Below, piece after piece: positions 22,530-33,200 of a stretch of DNA of 64,000 bases (position 1 is the stretch's first letter; each line of letters opens with the position of its first letter). This stretch comes from Escarpia spicata (Eukaryota; Annelida; Polychaeta; Sabellida; Siboglinidae), in contig OZ023207.1 in assembly GCA_963995525.1 (NCBI GenBank), positions 2,758,105 to 2,822,104 of the forward strand, in the 5' to 3' direction. The position numbers and the translations under genes are program-made. The notes beneath the pieces are model-generated. The model ran no database searches, had not been told where the DNA came from, and saw only the letters and a list, made by a program, of their open reading frames with translations.

Positions 22530-22675
22530 TATACCAGTTGATCTCGCGCCGGAGGTTCCAGCAGATGGACGTGTTGGAGGGTCAGAACATCCTCATCACG
22601 ATCTCGGGCAAGAAACACAAGGTCCGCGTCTACTACCTCTCCTGGCTCAAGACCAAGATCTTCAAGACGGAGGGG
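22530..22675 (+). CDS. MAP4K4/TNIK: CNH-domain exon ([12 protein letters not shown]...YYLSWL)
   Basis: A 146-nt exon with acceptor CCTATGTCCAG and donor GAGGGG/gtgagt. It encodes [38 protein letters not shown] and [11 protein letters not shown], matching the family with only conservative changes. The acceptor is the last unit of the 22195-22525 minisatellite, whose units each end in TGTGTCCAG. Confidence 0.97.
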
Positions 22676-22807
22676 GTGAGTCCACTGTCTGCAACAGCCC
22701 CTCGTAACACAGTAGCTCTTGACAGAGGGGGGGCGAGTCTTATTTCTGCAACAGCTGCTCATAGTTCAGTAGTTTTTGAAGCCGGTCAGTTCTGTGTGCG
22801 GCTTTGT
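22676..22807 (+). other. Intron start with ~65-bp partial duplication
   Basis: GGGGTGAGTCCACTGTCTGC recurs loosely as GGGCGAGTCTTATTTCTGC about 62 nt later, so the donor region is again duplicated, weakly. Confidence 0.4.
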
Positions 22808-23296
22808 TTAACACTTTAGAACGTTAATCATTTCATGAAACACGCTCCGAATCTTTGTTTAGACCTTTAGTCAATTCATGAAACATGCTCCGAATCTTTG
22901 TTTAACCCTTTAGACCGTTAATCATTTCATGAAATATGCTCCGAATCTTTGTTTAACCCTTTAGACCTTTAATCATTTCATGAAACATGCACCAAATCTT
23001 TGTTTAACCCTTTAGACCGTTAATCATTTCATGAAACATGCTCCGAATCTTTGTTTAACCCTTTAGACCTTTAGTCATTTCATGAAACATGCTCCGAATC
23101 TTTGTTTAACCCTTTAGACCTTTAGTCATTTCATGAAACATGCTCCGAATCTTTGTTTAACCCTTTAGACCTTTAATCATTTCATGAAACATGCTCCGAA
23201 TCTTTGTTTAACCCTTTAGACCTTTAGTCATTTCATGAAACATGCTCCGAATCTTTGTTTAACCCTTTAGACCTTTAGTCATTTCATGAAACATGC
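22808..23296. repeat. 51-bp minisatellite, ~9 copies
   Basis: Unit TTTAACCCTTTAGACCTTTA, GTCATTTCATGAAACATGCT, CCGAATCTTTG. Confidence 0.95.
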
Positions 23297-23523
23297 AAGT
23301 ATCCGGACGATAACGTCACTTCCACGCATTATCAAAGTTAGAAAAAGTTTCTGGCTGTTTGCAGCCATTCGAGGAAACGGGCGTCTGGCCGCTTTCGACT
23401 GTTCAAGCTCTAATGGGTTAAGTATGGGCATGGTTTGAATTATTTTTCTGTGGGGCGTATTTCAATGTAACATGTAAACATGTTTGAATCGTTGAATATC
23501 TGAATGAGTTTCGTGTTCTGTAG

Positions 23524-23587
23524 ACGGAGAAACGCAATGGTTGGACCAATGTGGGAGACCTAGAGGGATGTGTCCACTTCAACATAG
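23524..23587 (+). CDS. MAP4K4/TNIK: CNH-domain exon (GWTNVGDLEGC)
   Basis: A 64-nt exon after GTGTTCTGTAG with donor ACATAG/gtacat. It encodes TEKRNGWTNVGDLEGCVHFNI and leaves one base for the Val at 24075. The 3' 41 nt plus 48 nt of intron are duplicated in tandem directly downstream (period 89 bp), giving a second donor at the same relative place. Confidence 0.95.
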
Positions 23588-23712
23588 GTACATGTAGTGT
23601 GTCTCTTGTAGACAGGTGTTCACTCTACCAAGGTTCAATGTGGGAGACCTAGAGGGAAGTGTCCACTTCAACATAGGTACATGTAGTGTGTCTCTTGTAG
23701 ACAGGTGCTAAC
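23547..23712 (+). repeat. 89-bp tandem duplication of exon end plus donor
   Basis: CAATGTGGGAGACCTAGAGG starts at 23547 (in the exon) and again at 23636. Both copies run through ACATAG/gtacat into CTCTTGTAGACAGGTG. The second has GGAAGTGTCC where the exon has GGATGTGTCC (Cys to Ser). Confidence 0.93.
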
Positions 23713-23727
23713 TCTACCCCGAGGTTC

Positions 23728-24040
23728 AGTGTTGGTGTGTGTGCGTGAGCATGTGTGTGTGTAGGTGTGTGTTTGTAGGTGTGTGTGTTGGTGTGAGTGT
23801 GTGGGTGAGCGTGTGTGTGTGTGTGCATGTGCGGGTGAGCGTGTGGGTGAGCGTGTGTGTGGGTGTGTGTGGATGAGCGTGTGGGTGTGTGGGTGTGTGG
23901 GTGAGTGTGTGAGTGTGCGGGTGAGCGTGTGGGTGTGTGTGTATGTGAGCGTGTGCATGTATGTGTGTGTGGGTGAGCGAGTGTGTGTGAGTGTGTAGGT
24001 GTGTGTGAGTGTGTAGGTGAGCGTGTGTGTGTGTTATAGA
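23728..24040. repeat. GT-rich degenerate repeat (GTGTGTGGGTGAGCGTG)
   Basis: Purine/GT-biased sequence with GAGCGTGT interruptions. Both strands have open frames that are artefacts. Confidence 0.9.
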
Positions 24041-24074
24041 GAGGTGTTCGCTGTAGCAGGGTTGTGTCTTGCAG

Positions 24075-24175
24075 TGAAGTACGAACGTATCAAGTTCCTG
24101 GTGATTGGTCTGAGGGAGAGCATTGAGATCTATGCCTGGGCCCCGAAGCCCTACCACAAGTTCATGGCCTTCAAA
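24075..24175 (+). CDS. MAP4K4/TNIK: CNH-domain exon ([10 protein letters not shown]...[15 protein letters not shown])
   Basis: A 101-nt exon with acceptor GTCTTGCAG and a strong donor TTCAAA/gtaagt. It encodes [19 protein letters not shown] then [15 protein letters not shown], the most conserved string of the domain. Phase 1 in, phase 0 out. Confidence 0.98.
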
Positions 24176-24362
24176 GTAAGTCAGCTGTACTTGCGATCAC
24201 TCACAACAGTCAGCTCAATCCAGTGACAACAATTCATTTATATATCAATCCACTGATCACAATCCAATGATCACGATGCCATGATCACGATGCCATGATC
24301 GATATCACCTTACATTGTGTTGTGACAGGTGAAGTCTTGTGACAGGTGAAGTCTTGTTGCAG

Positions 24363-24512
24363 GCATTCAACAGTCTCCAGGAGAGGCCGCTGCTGGTTGA
24401 CCTCACGGTGGAGGATGGTCAGAGGTTAAAGGTCATCTACGGGTCGGACCATGGCTTCCACGCCATCGACCTCGACACGTCGCAAGTCTTTGACATCTAC
24501 ATTCCCAGTCAA
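24363..24512 (+). CDS. MAP4K4/TNIK: CNH-domain exon ([18 protein letters not shown])
   Basis: A 150-nt exon (50 codons) after TTGTTGCAG, ending CCCAGTCAA/gtgagt. It encodes [38 protein letters not shown] and [12 protein letters not shown]. The donor and the last ten exon bases recur about thirteen times in the adjacent 30-bp array. The open frame would continue through five further units to a stop at about 24660 if later donor copies were used. Confidence 0.96.
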
Positions 24513-24905
24513 GTGAGTAGAGATGATTACATTCCTAGTCAAGTGAGTAGAAACGACTACATTCCTAGTGAAGTGAGTAGAGACAACTACATTCCTAGTC
24601 AAGTGAGTACAGACGACTACATGCCTAGTCAAGTGAGTAGAGATGATTATACTCCTAGTTGAGTGAGTAGAAGTGCCTACATTCCTTCTCGAGTGAGTAG
24701 AGATGATTACATTCTTAGTCGAATGAGTAGAGATGATTACATTCCTAGTCGAGTGAGTAGAGATGATTACATTCCTAGTTGAGTGAGAAGAGATGATTAC
24801 ATTCCTAGTCAAGTGAGTAGAGATGATTACATTCCTAGTCAAGTGAGTAGAGATGATTACATTCTTAGTCAAGTGAGTGGAGATGATTACATTCCTAGTA
24901 AAACC
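24508..24905. repeat. 30-bp minisatellite carrying a 5' splice site in each unit, ~13 copies
   Basis: Unit ACATTCCTAGTCAAGTGAGT plus AGAGATGATT. It equals the last bases of exon 24363-24512 (ACATTCCCAGTCAA) and its donor gtgagtag. Confidence 0.95.
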
Positions 24906-24919
24906 TAGTAATTCATTCA

Positions 24920-25850
24920 GTAAGACAGTTGTACTCAGTGTCAACCAAACAGTTCACTCAGTAGGACAGTTGTGTTCAGTGTCAACCAAACTGTTCACTC
25001 AGTAGGACAGTTATGTTTAGTGTCAACCAAACAGTTCACTCAGTAGGACAGTTGTTTTCAGTGTCAACCAAACAGTTCACTCAGTAGGACAGTTGTTTTC
25101 AGTGTCAACCAAACAGTTCACCTAGTAGGACAGTTGTGTTCAGTGTCAACCAAATAGTTCACTCAGTAGGACAGTTGTGTTCAGTGTCAACCAAACAGTT
25201 CATTCAGTAGGACAGTTGTGTTCAGTGTCAACCAAACAGTTCACTCAGTAGGACAGTTGTTTTCAGTGTCAACCAAACAGTTCACCTAGTAGGACAGTTG
25301 TGTTCAGTGTCAACCAAATAGTTCACTCAGTAGGACAGTTGTGTTCAGTGTCAACCAAACAGTTCACTCAGTAGGACAGTTGTGTTCAGTGTCAACCAAA
25401 CAGTTCATTCAGTAGGACAGCTGTGTTCAGTGTCAACCAAACAGTTCACTCAGTAGGACAGTTGTTTTCAGTGTCAACCAAACAGTTCACTCAGTAGGAC
25501 AGTTGTGTTCAGTGTCAACCAAATAGTTCACTCAGTAGGACAGTTGTGTTCAGTGTCAACCAAACAGTTCACTCAGTAGGACAGTTGTGTTCAGTGTCAA
25601 CCAAACAGTTCACTCAGTAGGACAGTTGTGTTCAGTGTCAACCAAACAGTTCACTCAGTAGGACAGTTGTAATCAGTGTCAACCAAACAGTTCACTCAGT
25701 AGGACAGTTGTGTTCAGTGTCAACCAAACAGTTCACTCAGTAGGACAGTTGTGTTCAGTGTCAACCAAACAGTTCACTCAGTAGGACAGTTGTGTTCAGT
25801 GTCAACCAAACAGTTCACTCAGTAGGACAGTTGTAATCAGTGTCAACCAA
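24920..25850. repeat. 41-bp minisatellite A, ~22 copies
   Basis: Unit GTTCACTCAGTAGGACAGTT, GTGTTCAGTGTCAACCAAAC, A. Variants (TTTTCAG, CACCTAG, AAATAG) recur in the same order, which indicates block duplication. Confidence 0.96.
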
Positions 25851-26560
25851 GTAGAACAAACACATGTCAGTCTCTCCAGTTGTGTGTGTGACATGACCTC
25901 TCCTAGTGTGTTATCAGCCAATGGTCTATTAAGATTCAACCAGGGGCCGGCTGAATTCCGTAATAAACAACAAACCTGTAGGAATTGTCTGAAGACAGTA
26001 GCATTCAAGACAGTGCATAAGACTTCCAGGTAGACTAGTTGGTGGACGTGTTCATATGAATAAGTTCTATCATGTCATAGTGTCATGTCACAGTGTCAGT
26101 CAGGTCAGACGGAGGTCAACATAGATATTTCTCATTTTGTTCATTACCAATAGTAACATATCAACTTATACAGTAAGTATATTTAACACTGTTGGTTTTA
26201 TGCATACTTCATTAATACATATTGCAGTTGAATGTTTTGTATGATAGATTTATTACAACATTTGTTTTAATTTTCAGTTTTATAAACCTAGTGTGATACC
26301 ATAGCAGCAGATACATGCAAATGGTTGAAGGACAGCACATTAATGGACACGCCATGATCAACTTACGAGATGTCATTATGTGATACTAAATATATTAAAG
26401 TAATGCTTTATTTCTATAGTTTAAATGCAATTGTTCAAGTTTTGTATTTGCTACTTTCATCTGCGTTGACGTTATCTCCCCTGGTGGCAATCTTCTGCAA
26501 CATGCGTGGATCGTAGTTTAGGCAGCAGGTACATGCTTTATTCACTCTGCATGTTTGTCT
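25851..26560 (+). other. Unique intron sequence
   Basis: About 700 bp within the 17.3-kb intron. No exon or element was recognised. Confidence 0.5.
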
Positions 26561-26569
26561 ACTGTCCCA

Positions 26570-27535
26570 CAGCCTCTGTCCCCAGTCTCTCTATCCCCAG
26601 TCCCTCTATCCCCAGTTCCTCTGTCTCCAGTCCCTTTATCCCCAGTTCCTCTGTCTCCAGCCCCTCTATCCCCAGTCCCTCTATCCCCAGTTCTTCTATC
26701 CTCAGTCCCTCTATCCCCAGTTCCTCTGTCCCCAGTCCCTCTGCTTCCAGTCAATCTGTCTCCAGTCCATCTGTCTCCAGTCCATCTGTCCCCAGTTCCT
26801 CTGTCCCCAGTCCCTCTGTCTCCAGTCAATCTGTCCCCAGTCCCTCTGTCCGCAGTTCCTCTGTCCCCAGTCCCTCTGTCTCCAGTCAATTTGTCCCCAG
26901 TCCCTCTGTCTCCAGTCCCTCTGTCTCCAGTCCCTCTGTCCGCAGTTCCTCTGTCCCCAGTCCCTCTGTCTCCAGTCAATTTGTCCCCAGTCCCTCTGTC
27001 TCCAGTCCCTCTGTCTCCAGTCCCTCTGTCTCCAGTCCCTCTGTCCCCAGTCCCTCTGTATCCAGTCCCTCTGTCTATATTCCCTCTGTCTACAGTCTGT
27101 CTGTCCACAACCTCTCTCCAGTCCCTCTGTTCCTCTGTCTCCAGTCCCTCTGTCCCCCTGTCTACAGTCCCTCTGTCCCCAGTCCCCCTGTCTCCAGTCC
27201 CTCTGTTCCTCTGTCTCCTGTCCCTCTGTCTACAGTCCCTCTGTCTCCAGTCCCTCTGTCTCCAGTCCCTCTGTCTCCAGTCCCTCTATTCCTCTGTCCC
27301 CAGTCCCATGTCTCCAGTCCCTCTGTTCCTCTGCCTTCAGTCCCTCTGTCCCCCTGTCTACAGTCCCTCTGTTCCCAGTCCCCCTGTCTCCAGCCCCTCT
27401 GTTCCTCTGTCTCCAGTCCCTCTGTCTCCAGTCCCTCTGTCTCCAGTCCCTCTGTTCCTCTGCCTTCAGTCCCTCTGTCTACAGTCCCTCTGTCTACAGT
27501 CCCTCTGTCCCCAGTCCCTGTGCTCCACCTCTTTT
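26570..27535. repeat. 15-bp minisatellite (TCTCCAGTCCCTCTG), ~60 copies
   Basis: CT-rich on +, with CCCCAG/TCCAG/TACAG variants and CTGTTCCTC insertions. Frames stay open on both strands (up to 496 codons) because the unit is 15 bp. The repeated CCAG/TACAG after pyrimidines makes a dense series of acceptor-like sites. Confidence 0.95.
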
Positions 27536-27604
27536 TGTATATCATCTGTTGACAGTTTTTTTTTGGTCCTCAGTTCTTGTCAATGTCCTGGTTCCTTGGT
27601 TGCA

Positions 27605-27998
27605 CTAGCACTACACAGCCACAACTACACAGCCACAACAACACAGCCACATCTACACAGCCACAGCTACACAGCCACAGCTACACAGCCACAACTACAC
27701 AGCCACAACAACACAGCCACAACAGCACAGCCACAACAGCACAGCCACAACAGCACAGCCACAACAGCACAGCCACAACAGCACAGCCACAACAGCACAG
27801 CCACAACTACACAGCCACAACTACACAGCCACAACTACACAGCCACAACTACACAGCCACAACTACACAGCCACAACTACACAGCCACAACTACACAGCC
27901 ACAACTACACAGCCACAACTACACAGCCACAACTACACAGCCACAACTACACAGCCACAACTACACAGCCACAACTACACAGCCACAACTACACAGTC
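27605..27998. repeat. 14-bp minisatellite (ACACAGCCACAACT)
   Basis: About 28 copies with ACAACAGC and ACAGCTAC variants. Apparent Thr/Gln/His-rich frames are artefacts. Confidence 0.95.
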
Positions 27999-28555
27999 AC
28001 AGTGTTCTTGTGCTCTCAGCAACGTTCATCAGTATGGTTGTTTAGTCAATTTAATTGTGATATAAGAATTCCCTGAGTTCTCTGAATGTTTTGTCTTTTT
28101 GTCAACCTTCTGAGTAATTTCTGTCCAAATTTGTCTTGGAGCTGGCTAATGCAGGCAGGAAATAAAGACAGATATTTTATGTTAAAATTGTTTTGTTTTT
28201 GTTGCTTCTGTTGAGTATGATACATTCCCTTAATAGTGACCATTGTTCAGCAGTCAATAATGACCATTCGTCCAGCAGTCAAGAGCTGTGTCTGCTGCAA
28301 TTGTTCCAGTTTGACTCTTGTCACATGACTGCATAAAAAGAGGAACAAAAGGCATGTTGTAGGGCCCATGTTTTTAAATGAGTTAATAAAACCTAATCAC
28401 CAGCAAGTATAATGAAGAATGTTATATCAGCAGGTTACTAGAATGACCTTGTTGAAGACATAATTTAAATGGCTTGGACCATTTTGATAGAAGGCCTGAT
28501 GTCATCAGTGCGTACCAATCACCAAATAGAGAATATTGCTCCAGTTTGCATCACC
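27999..28555 (+). other. Unique intron sequence
   Basis: No supported feature was seen. Confidence 0.5.
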
Positions 28556-30110
28556 GACTTTGTTTTGGCGCTTTAACTACTAAATATGTCACAACCGAAC
28601 GGTGCTCTGTATGGCAGTACACCAGTCGTTGCAAGAGAGACTTTGTTTTGGTGCTTTAACTACTAAATATGTCACAACCGAACGGTGCTCTGTATGGCAG
28701 TACAACAGTCGTTGCAAGAGAGACTTTGTTTTGGTGCTTTAACTACTAAATATGTCACAACCGAACGGTGCTCTGTATGGCAGTACAACAGTCGTTGCAA
28801 GAGAGACTTTATTTTGGCGCTTTAGCTACTAAATATGTTACAACCGAACAGTGCTCTGTATGGCAGTACACCAGTCGTTGCAAGAGAGACTTTGTTTTGG
28901 TGCTTTAACTACTAAATATGTCACAACCGAACGGTGCTCTGTATGGCAGTACAACAGTCGTTGCAAGAGAGACTTTGTTTTGGTGCTTTAACTACTAAAT
29001 ATGTCACAACCGAACGGTGCTCTGTATGGCAGTACAACAGTCGTTGCAAGAGAAACTTTGTTTTGGCGCTTTAACTACTAAATATGTCACAACCGAACGG
29101 TGCTCTGTATGGCAGTACAACAGTCGTTGCAAGAGAGACTTTGTTTTGGTGCTTTAACTACTAAATATGTCACAACCGAACGGTGCTCTGTATGGCAGTA
29201 CAACAGTCGTTGCAAGAGAGACTTTGTTTTGGTGCTTTAACTACTAAATATGTCACAACCGAACGGTGCTCTGTATGGCAGTACAACAGTCGTTGCAAGA
29301 GAGACTTTGTTTTGGCGCTTTAACTACTAAATATGTCACAACCGAACAGTGCTCTGTATGGCAGTACAACAGTCGTTGCAAGAGAGACTTTGTTTTGGTG
29401 CTTTAACTACTAAATATGTCACAACCGAACGGTGCTCTGTATGGCAGTACAACAGTCGTTGCAAGAGAGACTTTGTTTTGGTGCTTTAACTACTAAATAT
29501 GTCACAACCGAACGGTGCTCTGTATGGCAGTACACCAGTCGTTGCAAGAGAGACTTTGTTTTGGTGCTTTAACTACTAAATATGTCACAACCGAACAGTG
29601 CTCTGTATGGCTGTACAACAGTCGTTGCAAGAGAGACTTTGTTTTGGTGCTTTAACTACTAAATATGTCACAACCGAACAGTGCTCTGTATGGCAGTACA
29701 ACAGTCGTTGCAAGGGAGACTTTGTTTTGGTGCTTTAACTACTAAATATGTCACAACCGAACGGTGCTCTGTATGGCTGTACAACAGTCGTTGCAAGAGA
29801 GACTTTGTTTTGGTGCTTTAACTACTAAATATGTCACAACCGAACAGTGCTCTGTATGGCTGTACAACAGTCGTTGCAAGAGAGACTTTGTTTTGGTGCT
29901 TTAACTACTAAATATGTTACAACCGAACAGTGCTCTGTATGGCTGTACAACAGTCGTTGCAAGAGAGACTTTCTTTTGGTGCTTTAACTACTAAATATGT
30001 CACAACCGAACGGTGCTCTGTATGGCTGTACAACAGTCGTTGCAAGAGAGACTTTGTTTTGGCGCTTTAACTACTAAATATGTCACAACCGAACGGTGCT
30101 CTGTATTGCT
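28556..30110. repeat. 83-bp satellite, ~18.7 copies
   Basis: Unit TTTGTTTTGGTGCTTTAACT, ACTAAATATGTCACAACCGA, ACGGTGCTCTGTATGGCAGT, ACAACAGTCGTTGCAAGAGA, GAC. Later copies change GGCAG to GGCTG. Confidence 0.97.
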
Positions 30111-30214
30111 GTTTGGTCAAGCATCGGGGTTATGTTTAAAAATGTCAACCTTTGGGAACTGTAACTAGTGTAAGATTTCACTAGAATCTCCCACTGTGAA
30201 ACTAAATTCTCAAT

Positions 30215-33200
30215 AAACCATGACATGGTACTGCTGATTGTAGTTGTCGATGGTTAGATTCTATTAACTCCTTCATGTGTATAAACCATGACATGGTACT
30301 GCTGGTTGTAGTTGTCGATGGTTAGATTCTATTAACTCCTCCATGTGTATAAACCATGACATGGTACTGCTGGTTGTAGTCGTCAATGGTTAGATTCTAT
30401 TAACTCCTTCATGTGTATAAACCATGACATGGTACTGCTGATTGTAGATGTCAATGGTTAGATTCTATTAACTCCTCCATGTGTATAAACCATGACATGG
30501 TACTGCTGATTGTAGTTGTCAATGGTTAGATTCTATTAACTCCTCCATGTATATAAACCATGACATGGTACTGCTGATTGTAGTTGTCGATGGTTAGATT
30601 CTATTAACTCCTCCATGTGTATAAACCATGACATGGTACTGCTGGTTGTAGTTGTCAATGGTTAGATTCTATTAACTCCTCCATGTGTATAAACCATGAC
30701 ATGGTACTGCTGATTGTAGTTGTCAATGGTTAGATTCTATTAACTCCTCCATGTGTATAAACCATGACATGGTACTGCTGATTGTAGTTGTCGATGTTAG
30801 ATTCTATTAACTCCTCCATGTGTATAAACCATGACATGGTACTGCTGGTTGTAGTTGTCGATGGTTAGATTCTATTAACTCCTCCATGTGTATAAACCAT
30901 GACATGGTACTGCTGATTGTAGTTGTCGATGGTTCGATTCTATTAACTCCTTCATGTGTATAAACCATGACATGGTACTGCTGATTGTAGTTGTCGATGG
31001 TTAGATTCTATTAACTCCTCCATGTGTATAAACCATGACATGGTACTGCTGATTGTAGTTGTCGATGGTTAGATTCTATTAACTCCTCCATGTGTATAAT
31101 AAACCATGACATGGTACTGCTGGTTGTAGTTGTCGATGGTTAGATTCTATTAACTCCTTCATGTGTATAAACCATGACATGGTACTGCTGATTGTAGTTG
31201 TCGATGGTTAGATTCTATTAACTCCTCCATGTGTATAAACCATGACATGGTACTGCTGATTGTAGTTGTCGATGGTTAGATTCTATTAACTCCTCCATGT
31301 GTATAAACCATGACATGGTACTGCTGATTGTAGTCGTCGATGGTTAGATTCTATTAACTCCTCCATGTGTATAAACCATGACATGGTACTGCTGATTGTA
31401 GTCGTCGATGGTTAGATTCTATTAACTCCTCCATGTGTATAAACCATGACATGGTACTGCTGATTGTAGTCGTCGATGGTTAGATTCTATTAACTCCTCC
31501 ATGTGTATAAACCATGACATGGTACTGCTGATTGTAGTTGTCGATGGTTAGATTCTATTAACTCCTCCATGTGTATAAACCATGACATGGTACTGCTGGT
31601 TGTAGTTGTCGATGGTTAGATTCTATTAACTCCTCCATGTGTATAAACCATGACATGGTACTGCTGATTGTAGTTTGTCGATGGTTAGATTCTATTAACT
31701 CCTCCATGTGTATAAACCATGACATGGTACTGCTGATTGTAGTTGTCGATGGTTAGATTCTATTAACTCCTCCATGTGTATAAACCATGACATGGTACTG
31801 CTGATTGTAGTTGTCGATGGTTAGATTCTATTAACTCCTCCATGTGTATAATAAACCATGACATGGTACTGCTGGTTGTAGTTGTCGATGGTTAGATTCT
31901 ATTAACTCCTTCATGTGTATAAACCATGACATGGTACTGCTGATTGTAGTTGTCGATGGTTAGATTCTATTAACTCCTCCATGTGTATAAACCATGACAT
32001 GGTACTGCTGATTGTAGTTGTCGATGGTTAGATTCTATTAACTCCTCCATGTGTATAAACCATGACATGGTACTGCTGGTTGTAGTTGTCGATGGTTAGA
32101 TTCTATTAACTCCTCCATGTGTATAAACCATGACATGGTACTGCTGGTTGTAGTTGTCGATGGTTAGATTCTATTAACTCCTCCATGTGTATAAACCATG
32201 ACATGGTACTGCTGGTTGTAGTTGTCGATGGTTAGATTCTATTAACTCCTCCATGTGTATAAACCATGACATGGTACTGCTGATTGTAGTTGTCGATGGT
32301 TAGATTCTATTAACTCCTCCATGTGTATAAACCATGACATGGTACTGCTGGTTGTAGTTGTCAATGGTTAGATTCTATTAACTCCTCCATGTGTATAAAC
32401 CATGACATGGTACTGCTGGTTGTAGTTGTCGATGGTTAGATTCTATTAACTCCTTCATGTGTATAAACCATGACATGGTACTGCTGGTTGTAGTTGTCAA
32501 TGGTTAGATTCTATTAACTCCTCCATGTGTATAAACCATGACATGGTACTGCTGATTGTAGTTGTCGATGGTTAGATTCTATTAACTCCTCCATGTGTAT
32601 AAACCATGACATGGTACTGCTGATTGTAGTTGTCGATGGTTAGATTCTATTAACTCCTCCATGTGTATAAACCATGACATGGTACTGCTGGTTGTAGTTG
32701 TCGATGGTTCGATTCTATTAACTCCTTCATGTGTATAAACCATGACATGGTACTGCTGATTGTAGTTGTCGATGGTTAGATTCTATTAACTCCTCCATGT
32801 GTATAAACCATGACATGGTACTGCTGGTTGTAGTTGTCAATGGTTAGATTCTATTAACTCCTCCATGTGTATAAACCATGACATGGTACTGCTGGTTGTA
32901 GTTGTCAATGGTTAGATTCTATTAACTCCTCCATGTGTATAAACCATGACATGGTACTGCTGATTGTAGTTGTCGATGGTTAGATTCTATTAACTTCTCC
33001 ATGTGTATAAACCATGACATGGTACTGCTGATTGTAGTTGTCGATGGTTAGATTCTATTAACTCCTCCATGTGTATAAACCATGACATGGTACTGCTGGT
33101 TGTAGTTGTCGATGGTTCGATTCTATTAACTCCTTCATGTGTATAAACCATGACATGGTACTGCTGGTTGTAGTTGTCGATGGTTAGATTCTATTAACTC

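Noticed and set aside
26506..28065. Ser/Pro-rich 348- and 496-codon proteins and antisense DRGTG repeats
   Set aside because: 15- and 14-bp arrays open on both strands.
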